Origin: Microstegium vimineum
Lineage: Eukaryota; Streptophyta; Magnoliopsida; Poales; Poaceae
DNA length: 64,000 bases
NCBI GenBank assembly: GCA_022036555.1
Contig: CM039131.1
Span: 41,297,923-41,361,922, forward strand
Reading direction: 5' to 3'
The notes below the pieces were generated by a model, which did no database searches, was not told where the DNA came from, and was given only the letters and a program-made list of their open reading frames with translations. A program made the translations under genes and the position numbers. Shown here piece after piece: positions 23,301 through 33,920 of this stretch. Positions within the stretch are counted from its first letter, which is position 1. The number at the start of each line of letters is the position of its first letter.

Positions 23301-26300
23301 TTTATACACATGTATAACTGAGAGAAATCATCATATTACAACTCCCTCCGTTCCAAATTATAAGACATTTTGGCTTTCCTAGATGCATCGCTTTAACTAT
23401 GCATCTAGACATATATAATGTATCTCTTAAGTGCATAGCAAAGTCTATGTATCTAGAAAAGCCAAAACATCTTATAATTTGGAATGGAGGGAGTACATTG
23501 TACAAAGGCAATACATATGAAACAACCAAATATTCCAACAATGCGGAAAAATATGATTTCTAGAGGTTCTTACAAGGAGAACTTTTGTGGAACCTTTCCT
23601 GAAAGATCCTCGATTCCACCAGGCAAAACATGCTTTGTCCCATTATTATCTGGAAAGAAGAAATCAAATAGACAGGCAAAAATAAGGGAGAATTACTGAA
23701 TTAGCCATAACCCAAGAGGAGGCAGCTTCTACTTGTCATGAACCATGTTGCATAATAAAACTAGTCCTTAGCAAACAGGCTCTAGGCGTATTGAAAACGT
23801 CACCAAGGAAACATATATATAACTTGGTTGATATTTCTTCCCTAGAAAAACAGTTGCCATTTTGAATCCAAGGGAAATTAAAAATAAGACAACTACCTTA
23901 TTCTTAAATTATTTATGTTATGCGAAAATATTTCATATGCTTATGAATGCCAACCTAAGTTCAATTCATCATAGATTTACTTCTCTGCAACTCTGAATTA
24001 TTTATTTAACAAAGATGGACGGTGTTGGAATATTATTTCACATGTATGGTAGGCCTGTATAGCAGGCTATTATTGGTGTCTATCACCTCCTGTAATTCAG
24101 CCCATTGGCTTATATATAATGGCGCCCCTGGCTGTTGCCCTGTGTGGCCTTTGCCCCAATCTGCTCTTCCCACTCTAACATGGTATCAGACGCATACCCG
24201 ATCCTCTGCTTCCGCTAATCGCGCGCCCAGGCCGCGACTCTTCTTCCTCGCGACGCCGCCGCCACCCCTCTCCGCGCGTGTTCCCCTCGCGCCGCGTCCA
24301 CCCGTCCGGCGGCCCGCCCTCCCCCTCCTCTCTCTCTCTTGCCATGGCCGACCACGAGATCGTGCCCGATCCCAACGCGGCTCTGGCTGCAGCTCTCGCC
24401 GCAGTTCTTCCTGCCGCCGCTCCTCCGAATCCTGCTGCCTCTCTCGCCACCATCAATATCAAAACTCACCTCCCCATCACCCTGGAACTTCACCCGCCCA
24501 ATTATCGTGCTTGGCGTGAGCTTTTCACCACCCTCCTCGGCAAGTTCGGTGCTGGTCACCACATCGATGGTACGCCGGTGCCTGACCCAGTCACGCCGGT
24601 GTGGACGACGACGGATTTCTCTGTCCGATCCCTCCTCTACTCGTCCATCTCTCCGAAGCTGCTGAACAAGGTGATGACGCCCGGCGCAAACGCCCGCACC
24701 ATCTGGCTGGCAATCGAGGCGCAGTTCCAGAACAACAAGCCGTCGCGGGCACTTGCGTTGGAAGCGGACTTCCGCAATCTCGCGCAAGGCAACCTCTCCT
24801 TCTCCGACTACAGCGAGCGCCTCAAGTCGTACGCCGACGGACTCGCTGATCTCGGATTCGCTGTCAACGAGCCGACTCTGGTCCTCACACTCATTCGAGG
24901 CCTAAGTCCGACTCTTCGTCACATGGGGACCCTCATCAAATCCCGCGATCCCCTGCCGACGTTCAGCACTGCGTGCTCCATGCTGGAACTTGAGGAGGCG
25001 GACCTCAAGACCCCGCAACCCGGCGAACAAACGGCGCTGGTGGTGGCGTCTCAACCGCCGGCGCCCCAGCCGCCCGTTTCTCCGCAGTCCTCCTCTGCGC
25101 CGCGGAACACCAACAGGAGCAGGAACAAGAACAACAAAAATCGCAACAGTGCGACCTCCTCCGGCAGGTCTGGCACGCCCAGCGGTTTCGGCGGCTTCGG
25201 CGGCTTCCGTCCGTTCCTGAACCCCTACACCGGCACCTTCCAGATGTGGCCAATGCCGCCCGCCCAGGGCGTGCTTGGTCCACGTCCCGGCGTTCCGCAT
25301 CAGGCCATGTTCGCTGGCGCCCCTCACGGATTCCCTCCTGTCGGCGCGCCTGCCGCAGCTGCACCAACGTCCGCCACCAACGCTTGGGATCCCACTGCCC
25401 TGATCAACACGCTGAACTCCATGACCCTGCAGCAGCCCGACTGGTTCATGGATTCCGGCGCGTCCTCTCATCTCTCCAACAATCAGGGTATTCTCTCTTC
25501 TACTTCTCCTTCCCACACACCCACAAATATTCTTGTCGGCAACGGCTCTTCCATTCCCATCACCGCTCGTGGTAGTTTTGTTTTTCCATTCCCTACCCGG
25601 CAATTTTCTTTGTCCAACGTTTTAGTTTCCCCTCAATTAGTCACTAATCTTATTTCCGTGCGCAAGTTTACCATTGACAACCTTGTGTCTGTGGAATTTG
25701 ACCCGTTTGGTTTGTCTGTGAAGGATCTGAAAACTAAGGCGCTGCTCTATCGGTGCAATAGCTCCGGCGATTTGTACCCTTTCTTCACGACACCCACCTC
25801 CACTCGTGCTGTGTTGCTGGCTCTTGCAGAAGACATTTGGCATCGTCGCCTCGGCCATCCTAGCGCCAAAGTTCTCTCTCAATTGAAGTCAGCCAACGCC
25901 ATCTCTGTCGCCCCAAATAAACCACCTGCCACTCCTTGTCATGAGTGTCAGTTAGGAAAACATTTTCGTTTGCCGTTTGCTCCATCTTTAACGCGCACTC
26001 AGCGCCCTTTTGAGATTATTCACTGTGATTTGTGGACTTCTCCGGTTCCCAGTGTGGCTGGCAATAAATATTATTTGGTGTGTTTAGATGATTTCACTCA
26101 TTATCTCTGGACATTTCCCTTGAAACTGAAATCTGACACTTTTTCCACTATTCGTGATTTTCACACCTACGTGTTAACACATTTTCAGTGCCGTATCAGT
26201 TTCGTCCAATGCGATAATGGTCGTGAATTTGATAACCACGCTGCTCGCTCTTTTTTTCTTTCCCAGGGAATTCGGTTCCGGCTCTCTTGCCCGCACACTT

Positions 26301-29300
26301 CACCACAAAATGGAAAAGCTGAGCGTGTCATCCGCTCAATCAACAATATTCTTCGAACATTGTTGATTCAAGCCGGTCTTCCTCCCGTCTTCTGGGTCGA
26401 TGCCTTACACACCGCCACCCACCTCTTTAACCTCCACCCCACAAAAGTCCTCAAAAATCTCACCCCTCACCAAGCTTTGTTCGGCTCCAAGCCGTCCTAC
26501 TCCCACCTCCGGGCTTTTGGATGTCGTTGCTATCCCAACCTATCGGCTACCACTCCTCACAAACTTGCGCCACGGTCCACAGAGTGCATCTTTCTCGGCT
26601 ACCCCTCCGATCACAAGGGCTACCGTTGTCTTGATCTCAAGTCTAACAAAGTTATCACATCCCGGCATGTCGTGTTCGATGAGCTCACATTCCCTTATGC
26701 AGCTCATCCTAGCACCCCTGCTTCTTCGTATTCGTTTTTGGATGACTTTGCAGATGATGATACGGTGCTCCCTGGTGCCCCTGCGCCTCTGCCCGGCGTG
26801 CTCGGCTCACTGCCGACAGGAGGCCCTGCCCCATCGCCTGGCACACCTGGATCCATGGCGCCGCACGGGCCTGCCCCGTCGCCTGACGTACCCGAACCGG
26901 CGCCATCCTCGTCGCAGGCTGCTGGGCCAGCCCCAACGCACGGCGCGTCCGGTTCGCGGTCATCGTCGCACGCCACGTGCGGCCCCGCCACGCACGGTTC
27001 TGCTGCTGCGGGCACCTCTTCATCGGCGCCGAACGACTACAGCACCAGGCCGCCTATAACGGCTGTCTATACTCGCCGTTCACGTCCTGTGGAAGCGCCA
27101 GCATCACCAGCTTCTCAGCAGGCCTCACGTGCATCTGTTCCTGCGCCGATTCCCGCCTCTCAGCGGTCTTCAGAAGCTCAGAAAGTGCCCATTCCACCTA
27201 TTTCCAATGACCATCCAATGGTTACTCGGGCCAAGAGTGGGTTCCGCACTCCAGCCACTTTTCAGGTTGCCGGACCATCGCCCATTCCAACATCCTACAA
27301 GCAAGCTTTGGCTGATCCTAATTGGAAGAATGCAATGGTTGAAGAGTTCAATGCTCTCACGGCTAACAGGACTTGGGATTTAGTGCCTGCCCCACCCAAT
27401 GCCAACATTGTTACTGGGAAGTGGATTTATCGGCAAAAGCTTAAGTCTGATGGGTCACTGGATCGTTATAAAGCCCGTTGGGTGCTTCGTGGCTTCTCTC
27501 AGCAACCAGGTGTTGATTTTGAAGAGACCTTTAGTCCGGTGGTGAAACCTGCTACGATTCGCACTGTTCTTTCTCTGGCAATCAGTAGCAACTGGTCTAT
27601 TCATCAATTGGATGTAAAGAATGCCTTCTTAAATGGCACTCTGGAAGAAACAGTTTACTCTCAGCAGCCATCCGGGTTCATTGATCCAGCCTTTCCAAAA
27701 CATGTTTGCAAGTTGAACAAGTCACTATATGGACTTAAACAAGCCCCACGCGCTTGGTATACTCGCTTCCAGTCCTTCATCCTCTCTATTGGATTTTGCA
27801 GTTCCAGATGTGACACCTCTTTGTTCATCCGCAAGTCTGGCAATGACATTGCGTATTTGCTACTGTATGTGGACGACATCATTCTGACGGCATCCTCCTC
27901 GGCACTGCTTCAGCAGATCATTGCCTCACTTCACCAGGAATTTGCTATGTCCGATCTTGGTGAACTTCATTATTTCCTTGGCGTTACTGCATCCAAGAAT
28001 ACCTCTGGTTTACTGTTGACTCAAGATAAGTATGCCTTGGAGCTTCTTACCCGTGCAAAGATGCAGCACTGCAACCCCTGTGCCACTCCCATTGAAGTGA
28101 GCCCCAAGCTATCTGCAGAGGCAGGCCCTCCAGTCGCCGACGCGTCTCTCTATCGCAGTCTAGCTGGTGGTCTTCAGTACCTTACTCTTACACGGCCCGA
28201 CATCGCTCACGCCGTCCAACAAATCTGCCTGCATATGCATGATCCAAGGGAGGAACACTTCTCTCTTCTGAAGCGCATCCTTCGCTACATCAAAGGCACT
28301 ATCAAGTATGGTCTTCAGATCACTCGCAGCTCCTCTCATGATCTGCTCCTTTACTCCGATGCGGACTGGGCGGGCTGCCCCGATACTAGGCGCTCTACCT
28401 CTGGCTTCTGTGCCTTTATTGGCGATAATCTGGTGTCCTGGTCTTCCAAACGGCAACAGACAGTCTCTCGTTCGAGCGCTGAAGCTGAATATCGCGGCGT
28501 TGCTAATGCTGTGGCCGAAGCATGTTGGCTCCGCCAGCTTCTTGCTGAACTTCATCGTCCGTTGTCTAAGGCTACGGTGGTCTACTGTGACAACATTAGT
28601 GCTGTCTACCTCTCCACCAACCCGGTTCAACATCAGCGCACCAAGCACGTGGAAATTGATTTGCACTTTGTGCGTGATCGTGTTGCACTCGGGAAGTTCA
28701 TGTTCTACATGTTCCAACAACACTTCAATATGCGGACATCTTCACAAAAGGACTGCCTACTGCTGTCTTCCAGTCTTTCCGATCCAGCCTCAACGTCCGA
28801 TCCTCTCCCGGTTGATGCTGCGGGGGGCTGTTGGAATATTATTTCACATGTATGGTAGGCCTGTATAGCAGGCTATTATTGGTGTCTATCACCTCCTGTA
28901 ATTCAGCCCATTGGCTTATATATAATGGCGCCCCTGGCTGTTGCCCTGTGTGGCCTTTGCCCCAATCTGCTCTTCCCACTCTAACAGACGGAAACATGAG
29001 AAGATGAGAGAATCCAAAGAAACTTCAGCAATCAACATAAAGAACAAAGGGCTCTGATGGAGAGTACTCTTTCTATTGCTATATTAAAAAACTAAATTGC
29101 ATTCAAGAACCGTTAGGTTGTCCAGCAGTAGGGTAAAGGCACATACTTATCTGATCTTGAACCTCAGGATTAAGCATCTGGCCATATTCTTTTCTTGTGT
29201 TGTGAGAAAATCCTGGTAAGGGCAACCAGAGCACCCAAAGAGGCACAAAAGGTGAAGAAAATCATGCATCACTGGATGATAAATACCAAGCTGTAATTTT

Positions 29301-32300
29301 TAGTGCATACTGGTTTTGTTTGCTTATGAAATAAGTAACGTGCAGAAGAGAAAGCAATACCTTTGAGGTTTAGTGGCTTTATTACAAAACCAAGAATAAC
29401 AAAAGGAACCATCAATATTGACTCTCCCCAAAAAGCAGCACGCCAGTGCAGAAATTTTCCAATCTGATGAGAACATATTTTTTAGCCCGTCAATGCAAAT
29501 TGACAGTATAGTTTTGCAAAAATAAGCTCAATAATAAAGAATGAGTACATTCTTTTAATGATACAGAAAAGATAATTTATAGTATCATTTGACTCCCAAA
29601 ATCAGTATCCATTACACTGCCAGAAACAAAGAACCCATGGAAAGGAAAAGAAATAGAAATTTAATGGGGTATGTAGTGGGCAGAGACGCCAGAGATAAGA
29701 TTGCAAGGACCAGGTGCTTCATAAAATAATTCTGAAAACACTTGTTACTCATCAAACTAAATAACAAGAAAAAGCAGAGTTTATAATAAGACTTACCAGT
29801 CCGCCATAAACATAGCCTAATGCTATCCCAGTTGGTATACACATGTAGAACATACCAAGCCATGCTGTTTTCTGGTAACAATAAGTAGGAAGTCATTGGC
29901 TGATAAAAGACATGACGAACTATAAATAACAGTAACCATTAGCAAAAAAATTGTAGCATAGCTTGATGAAAGAATTGTTTGAATTAAACTTATGCACATC
30001 TTCCTACCAATAGGTACCAGCCCCCCCCTGGACATTTGTCCTTGTTTCATACAAAAAGCTAAACCTAGAATTACACAATTTCACTATCCAGTGTGGGATT
30101 AAACTCCCTGCAGCTAGACACACAGACAACTATTTATTTTGGACATGTGTTCTGCCTATAAAGGTAAGTTTCAAGGTTCAGTCACTTTCAGGCTTTGCGA
30201 AAGAATTCGGAAGACCTGGGAGCCTGGTAATCGCAGATTCTGTATGTGGTTGGTGGCACACAGCAGATACTGGACTACAGATCACCAGGCCTGACGTGGT
30301 CTCCCTCATCCTGAAATGTGCCCATTATGTGATTAGACTGATGAAAGGCTAAACCTGCTCATCAATTGCGTTTTTGCCTGGCAAGTGTGGCTTTATCTCC
30401 TGCGGGAGGTTGGTTTATAATCCTTGTCTCCACAGCCAGATACCACCTCCTTTGAATTGGTGGGCTTCTGACAACAACAGAGTTGATGGCCAGGTCCGTA
30501 AAGGCTTAAATCCGATCATTATCCCAGGAGCATTGGCAATCCGGACTCACCTCAACCAGTGTGTTTTCGACGATGTTTCCCACTTTCTGACTGGTGTTGT
30601 GCCTCTAGCTTTGAGTTGAGGTTCTGAAGTTTGGGCAGGGCTTGCGGTGTATCTTATCTCCTCAACCCCACCATTGTGGAATCTAATGATTGATTAGGGT
30701 CGTTTTTTCATGTTTTATTTTCTGATAGGAGTATGTAATCTCCCTCTTAATTAGAATTGTGCGGGCATTAATCCCCCTCTTATCCTTCTTGATATAATGA
30801 TATGCAGCTCTCCTACATGCTAAAAATAAAATGGATGTGTACAGTAAGAAATCTCAAGGGCAATAGTGCAACAACAGAACCTGAGCTACTGGTGCATTGT
30901 CATCAATGAATGGAGCTGCGAGACTTATAAATGAAGCTTCGCCAACACCAACAAACCTGAGTATCAAAGTTTTGAATAAATGACCACGTGATTAGAAGAG
31001 TCGCAATGAATCTTTCTTAAACAGATACTTGATAGCAATAATAAAGCACTTACATGCGGCATATAGTAATTGACCAGAAATCAAATGATACCCCACAACC
31101 AGCTGTTGCGATAGTCCACACTAACAAGCCAACACCAATAAGCCTGAAAGGATTATATCTGTAGAGAAGGGAAATAACTGGTCACGAAGAGAAAAAAACT
31201 AATACCACTCCAAAAGGTTGTTGATAGGGGGTGAGGGGGGGGGGGGGGGGGGGGGGGCATGAAACATATTACAGCATTCGGCCTCCGTTGCAATGCATAC
31301 TTGTTACTAGTTTACTATATTTTTAAAATCTGTACTTACTCCCTTCCAAAATGTAGGTTGTTTTGCTTTGACTTTTGACCAAGTTCATAGAAAAGCACAC
31401 CAACATCTACAACATCAAATTAGTTTCATTAAACCCACCACTCTATGTCTTGATAATGCATTATTTGGCATTGTAGATTTTTTTTGGTAAGCTTTGTCAA
31501 AGTTAGAGAAATTTGAGTTAGGAAAAAAAACTAATTAAAGTAGATTTCAATTCCTCCAAATGAAAGGATCCAAACGGTCCCTTAGTGGATTAGGCTATTT
31601 GGTTTGGAATCTGACATTCCACAACTATAACTTTCTCCCTTATATGGCTATCTCAAATTCATAGGGTGGGAGATGGAATTTGATTCTATAATCACCATGC
31701 TATGTTTCTACTCTACAACTATAATTTTCTCCCTTGTATAGCTAACAATAGTACTCAAATATATTCCATATACAACCATATTAGCTTATCTATACCTAAA
31801 TTATTAGAATGAATTCAATTCCAAGGATCCAAATGGGGCCTTAGAGTTTTAGTACTTGTTCATTCATTTAAGTAGTACCAGTGTGTTGTGCACGTAATGC
31901 TACCAAAGCTGCAGACATTCAGGAATGTTATAAGGTTTAATTAGAATAATAAAGAGAGAGCTAACCTTTTGACAAGGGATGCAAATATCAGTGAAGACAC
32001 TAACAGTCCAACCATAAATGCTGATGACAACGTGCCATCTTCAAGATTATTAAGATCGAAGTCCCCTCTGTAGAGGCAGGCATGGTAAGACACTAAATAA
32101 ATGGAAAGAGGTAGTGCTAACATATTGCATCTTAAGGCAGTAGACAGGTGGTGACTTAAGTAATATAAGAAATGACAGGATAGGAGGGGAATCGTTTCAT
32201 CAGAAGACAATTGCATAAATAACTTTCTGGAGCTGGTGATCCTGGCACTCATATTATTTCATAAACAAGTATATTAAAATCACTTATACCGTATAAAATC

Positions 32301-33920
32301 CTACACTTTGAGAAAAGAATTCGTGTAGAACTTACTGAATTCCTGAGCCTGAGGTGCAGGTGCCATCAGAACAACTTTTGCGGGTACCATTGACCCCATT
32401 ACTTGCTATTACTCCTCGATCAACATAGTTCAGCATGTTGATAATACAGAACATGACAAGCAATCTGCATGTGTAGAATAATAATCGACTCAGTACAAAT
32501 ATAATTTGAAGATACAAAAATGCCGAAGTAAACCGTGCTAATACAATCTACATAAAGAAGAATTTGTACTAAAGACTACATAACAGTTGATTGTGGCAAT
32601 AAGTCAAGTCAACCACCTTCACTCTAAATTGAGATAAGGTGAGCTTGAAAATTGAATAAAATTCAGTGGCATCCTGAGCATATGATTTACTTGCATCCTG
32701 AGCATATGATTTACTTAATTACTAAAGAATCAACTGAGAGGCAGTGACCATAAAGCAGAACCACATTTTTTCATATCAGATGCTCATATGACCGGAGGAC
32801 AGGTGGACAACCAAATAACCAACTCACAAGCTTCCATTTCGATAATATTGGAAATCCAAAGCTCGTCCTGCCTCAGCAGAAATAGAAGGTACAGCCTACA
32901 GTTGATCAAACCTACTCGCTGAAAAAGGACCCTTCCAATTTCAATGCGCAGTAAACCAAATTTAACCTATCTGGCTATCTCGCTGAAAAGGGTTGCCAGC
33001 TGTTGGCTAATAAAACAAAGTGCATCGAGCCAACACTGAATTGAAAACGCATATCCATACCACCAAAGCGAGCAAACGAGGAGAAACGTAGAAATTCGAA
33101 AACTCCAAGTCACGAATGGAACAACCAGAGCGACAAGCAAGTTCCAAATTAACTAATGGAACACACCGCACCCAATGATTTGTTGCTCCAATTCGAACTA
33201 CTAAACTGCTACCTCCGCTGGCCTGCTCAGATCCCACCGCAACTTGAACATCGCCAGAAGCTCAAAAGTTAGAAACATAATCCCGAGCAGGTGCCAAGCA
33301 ACCCAACAGCAGCTCGCATGAGAGCTAAAGCACAACACGTCGAATTGGAGCTCGGAGATCCCAAGTTTCTCAGACGAAGCAAACTAAATCTCAGTACGAC
33401 CAATTAGAGCTCCAGAGAAGCAAAATTCCTCAGAACAAGCAAGCAACCAAATTGCCCAAACCCAAGGTCAACACAGGCCCAGAGCTCCTCGAACCAGATG
33501 CAACGAAAACAGATCAAGCCTACCACAACTGAGTCTACGACGACGGTACTCAATCAAGCTCTGCTACGGGTTGGGTTACCTCTTAGGTGTGAACCAGGAA
33601 GGCTTGTCCCCGGCTCCGTCGCCGCCCCGGTCGCTGGTGCTCGCGTCCAGGCCCGTCTCGACGTCCCGCACTACGGTGAGCGCCATGGCCTGCACACCTG
33701 CTGCTGCTGCTGCTGCCGCCGCCGCCTCCTGCTTAGGCGCCTCCGGCCCCGTCACCGGCTCCTGCTTGGCCTCCGCCGCCGGAGTCGCCGCAGCGGGAGG
33801 AGGGAGGGAATCGGAGTCGGAGTCGGAGGCGGAGTCGACGGGGGAACCCGCGACTAGAACCACGACCCTGGCGTCGTCGTCGCTCGCGTCCTGGACTGCG
33901 GCGACGGGTGATCCGCCCAT
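20311..33920 (-). CDS. Spinster-like MFS transporter (probable sphingolipid transporter)
   Basis: Sixteen coding exons close in frame to 603 aa: 33920-33580, 32464-32336, 32067-31966, 31158-31054, 30956-30881, 29871-29797, 29463-29361, 29212-29147, 23649-23574, 23164-23067, 22974-22898, 22753-22640, 21680-21561, 21318-21190, 20893-20815 and 20432-20311. The family is a 12-helix major facilitator in internal membranes; animal members move sphingosine-1-phosphate or lysolipids, and the plant substrate is not settled. Key blocks are FCIINMLNYVDRGVIASNG (TM1), GDFDLNNLEDGTLSSAFM, FVGVGEASFISLAAPFIDD, GMFYMCIPTGIALGYVYGG, FWGESILMVPFVILGFV, YISYNFVIGAYSYWGPKAG and AGGFILDKIG. Exon 1 encodes an acidic, Ala-rich cytosolic N-terminus. 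Intron 8 (29146-23650) is swollen by a copia element; intron 5 holds a LINE fragment, and introns 3, 9 and 12 hold MITEs. All splice sites fit GT-AG. Confidence 0.95.
21948..22298 (+). mobile_element. Tourist-like MITE, GTTTGGATC family (copy 2)
   Basis: A 351-bp element in intron 12 of the spinster-like gene, flanked by TAA on both sides. The ends are GGGGCCGTTTGGATCC and GGATCCAAACGGAGCC. It is the most complete of the three related copies and serves as the reference for the flipped end in the copy at 31540. Confidence 0.85.
23342..23493. mobile_element. Stowaway MITE hairpin
   Basis: A 152-bp near-perfect palindrome in intron 9 of the spinster-like gene. The ends are CTCCCTCCGTTCCAAATTAT and its inverse ATAATTTGGAATGGAGGGAG, with TA on the right. 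Transcription through it would give a long hairpin, a possible small-RNA source. Confidence 0.85.
24023..24180 (+). repeat. 5' LTR of the copia element
   Basis: 158 bp, TG...CA type. It contains TATATATAAT, the probable TATA box driving the element. Identical by eye to the 3' LTR. Confidence 0.97.
24181..24192 (+). other. Primer-binding site of the copia element
   Basis: TGGTATCAGACG directly follows the 5' LTR. The first ten bases match the complement of the 3' end of plant initiator methionine tRNA, the usual primer for copia reverse transcription. Confidence 0.85.
24344..28858 (+). CDS. Copia gag-pol polyprotein
   Basis: The frame runs 1504 aa from MADHEIV (ATG 24344). In order: a gag region with helices typical of the UBN2 family (FSDYSERLKSYADGL) and a basic Asn/Arg-rich tail, but no CCHC zinc knuckle; aspartic protease with D370 in WFMDSGASSHL; the integrase HHCC finger starting near H500 (IWHRRLGH, then CHECQLGK); the integrase catalytic core with CDLWTSP and CDNGREF and the GKAERVIRSINN segment; reverse transcriptase with LDVKNAFLNG and YVDD at 1175-1178; RNase H with YSDADWAGCPDTRRST, SSAEAEY and CDNISA. 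Near 28695 one base appears to be missing, so the last roughly 54 residues leave the family frame and the ORF runs into the 3' LTR. A recent copy, possibly mobile with help in trans. Confidence 0.95.
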   Translation: MADHEIVPDPNAALAAALAAVLPAAAPPNPAASLATINIKTHLPITLELHPPNYRAWRELFTTLLGKFGAGHHIDGTPVPDPVTPVWTTTDFSVRSLLYSSISPKLLNKVMTPGANARTIWLAIEAQFQNNKPSRALALEADFRNLAQGNLSFSDYSERLKSYADGLADLGFAVNEPTLVLTLIRGLSPTLRHMGTLIKSRDPLPTFSTACSMLELEEADLKTPQPGEQTALVVASQPPAPQPPVSPQSSSAPRNTNRSRNKNNKNRNSATSSGRSGTPSGFGGFGGFRPFLNPYTGTFQMWPMPPAQGVLGPRPGVPHQAMFAGAPHGFPPVGAPAAAAPTSATNAWDPTALINTLNSMTLQQPDWFMDSGASSHLSNNQGILSSTSPSHTPTNILVGNGSSIPITARGSFVFPFPTRQFSLSNVLVSPQLVTNLISVRKFTIDNLVSVEFDPFGLSVKDLKTKALLYRCNSSGDLYPFFTTPTSTRAVLLALAEDIWHRRLGHPSAKVLSQLKSANAISVAPNKPPATPCHECQLGKHFRLPFAPSLTRTQRPFEIIHCDLWTSPVPSVAGNKYYLVCLDDFTHYLWTFPLKLKSDTFSTIRDFHTYVLTHFQCRISFVQCDNGREFDNHAARSFFLSQGIRFRLSCPHTSPQNGKAERVIRSINNILRTLLIQAGLPPVFWVDALHTATHLFNLHPTKVLKNLTPHQALFGSKPSYSHLRAFGCRCYPNLSATTPHKLAPRSTECIFLGYPSDHKGYRCLDLKSNKVITSRHVVFDELTFPYAAHPSTPASSYSFLDDFADDDTVLPGAPAPLPGVLGSLPTGGPAPSPGTPGSMAPHGPAPSPDVPEPAPSSSQAAGPAPTHGASGSRSSSHATCGPATHGSAAAGTSSSAPNDYSTRPPITAVYTRRSRPVEAPASPASQQASRASVPAPIPASQRSSEAQKVPIPPISNDHPMVTRAKSGFRTPATFQVAGPSPIPTSYKQALADPNWKNAMVEEFNALTANRTWDLVPAPPNANIVTGKWIYRQKLKSDGSLDRYKARWVLRGFSQQPGVDFEETFSPVVKPATIRTVLSLAISSNWSIHQLDVKNAFLNGTLEETVYSQQPSGFIDPAFPKHVCKLNKSLYGLKQAPRAWYTRFQSFILSIGFCSSRCDTSLFIRKSGNDIAYLLLYVDDIILTASSSALLQQIIASLHQEFAMSDLGELHYFLGVTASKNTSGLLLTQDKYALELLTRAKMQHCNPCATPIEVSPKLSAEAGPPVADASLYRSLAGGLQYLTLTRPDIAHAVQQICLHMHDPREEHFSLLKRILRYIKGTIKYGLQITRSSSHDLLLYSDADWAGCPDTRRSTSGFCAFIGDNLVSWSSKRQQTVSRSSAEAEYRGVANAVAEACWLRQLLAELHRPLSKATVVYCDNISAVYLSTNPVQHQRTKHVEIDLHFVRDRVALGKFMFYMFQQHFNMRTSSQKDCLLLSSSLSDPASTSDPLPVDAAGGCWNIISHVW
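28817..28828 (+). other. Polypurine tract of the copia element
   Basis: The G-rich sequence ending GCGGGGGGC lies directly before the 3' LTR, where plus-strand DNA synthesis is primed. Confidence 0.7.
28829..28986 (+). repeat. 3' LTR of the copia element
   Basis: 158 bp, identical by eye to the 5' LTR over its whole length. The gag-pol frame ends inside it at 28858. Confidence 0.97.
30050..30830 (+). pseudogene. 5'-truncated LINE ORF2 3' end
   Basis: Lies in intron 5 of the spinster-like gene on the opposite strand. Broken frames show the zf-RVT region of an L1-type ORF2: CGFAKEFGRPGSLVIADS, an ARRGLPHPEMCPLCD-type block, LINCVFAWQVWLYLL, then VDGQVRKGLNPIIIPGA. Several stops are present. 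The LINE 3' UTR (TTCTTGATATAATGATATGC) ends near an A-rich stretch at 30822-30832. It is from a different LINE lineage than the copy at 7990-8960. Confidence 0.8.
31235..31257 (+). repeat. Run of 23 G in intron 3 of the spinster-like gene
   Basis: An uninterrupted G23 tract, preceded by GGGGGTGA. On the coding strand it is poly(C), about 77 bases upstream of the intron 3 acceptor. Exact length is prone to sequencing error. Confidence 0.85.
31335..31535. mobile_element. Stowaway-like MITE fragment
   Basis: The left end TTACTCCCTTCCAAAATGTAGG and the block CTTTGACTTTTGACCAAG are typical of grass Stowaway elements. The right TIR is missing and is replaced by the flipped tip of the next element. 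Confidence 0.5.
31540..31840 (+). mobile_element. Tourist-like MITE, GTTTGGATC family (copy 3), flipped 5' tip
   Basis: Right of 31585 the sequence follows the 21948-22298 element (GGCTATTTGGTTTGGAATCTG, ending AAGGATCCAAATGGGGCC then TTA). The first 42 bp (31540-31581) are instead the reverse complement of that element's 5' tip, followed by TTA. It lies in intron 3 of the spinster-like gene. Confidence 0.7.

Larger units (their letters stand above)
24018..28991 (+). mobile_element. Complete Ty1/copia LTR retrotransposon
   Basis: Element 24023-28986 flanked by the 5-bp target duplication GACGG (24018-24022 and 28987-28991). The two 158-bp LTRs are identical by eye, start TGTTGGAAT and end CTAACA. 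The primer-binding site TGGTATCAGA at 24181 matches initiator Met-tRNA, and a G-rich polypurine tract (GCGGGGGGC) abuts the 3' LTR. One long gag-pol frame fills the interior. The element sits in intron 8 of the spinster-like gene in antisense orientation. Identical LTRs point to a recent insertion. Confidence 0.97.

Noticed and set aside
24215..28868. Many ORFs over 100 aa in other frames of the copia element
   Set aside because: They are frame shadows of the gag-pol gene, which carries all recognisable domains in one frame.
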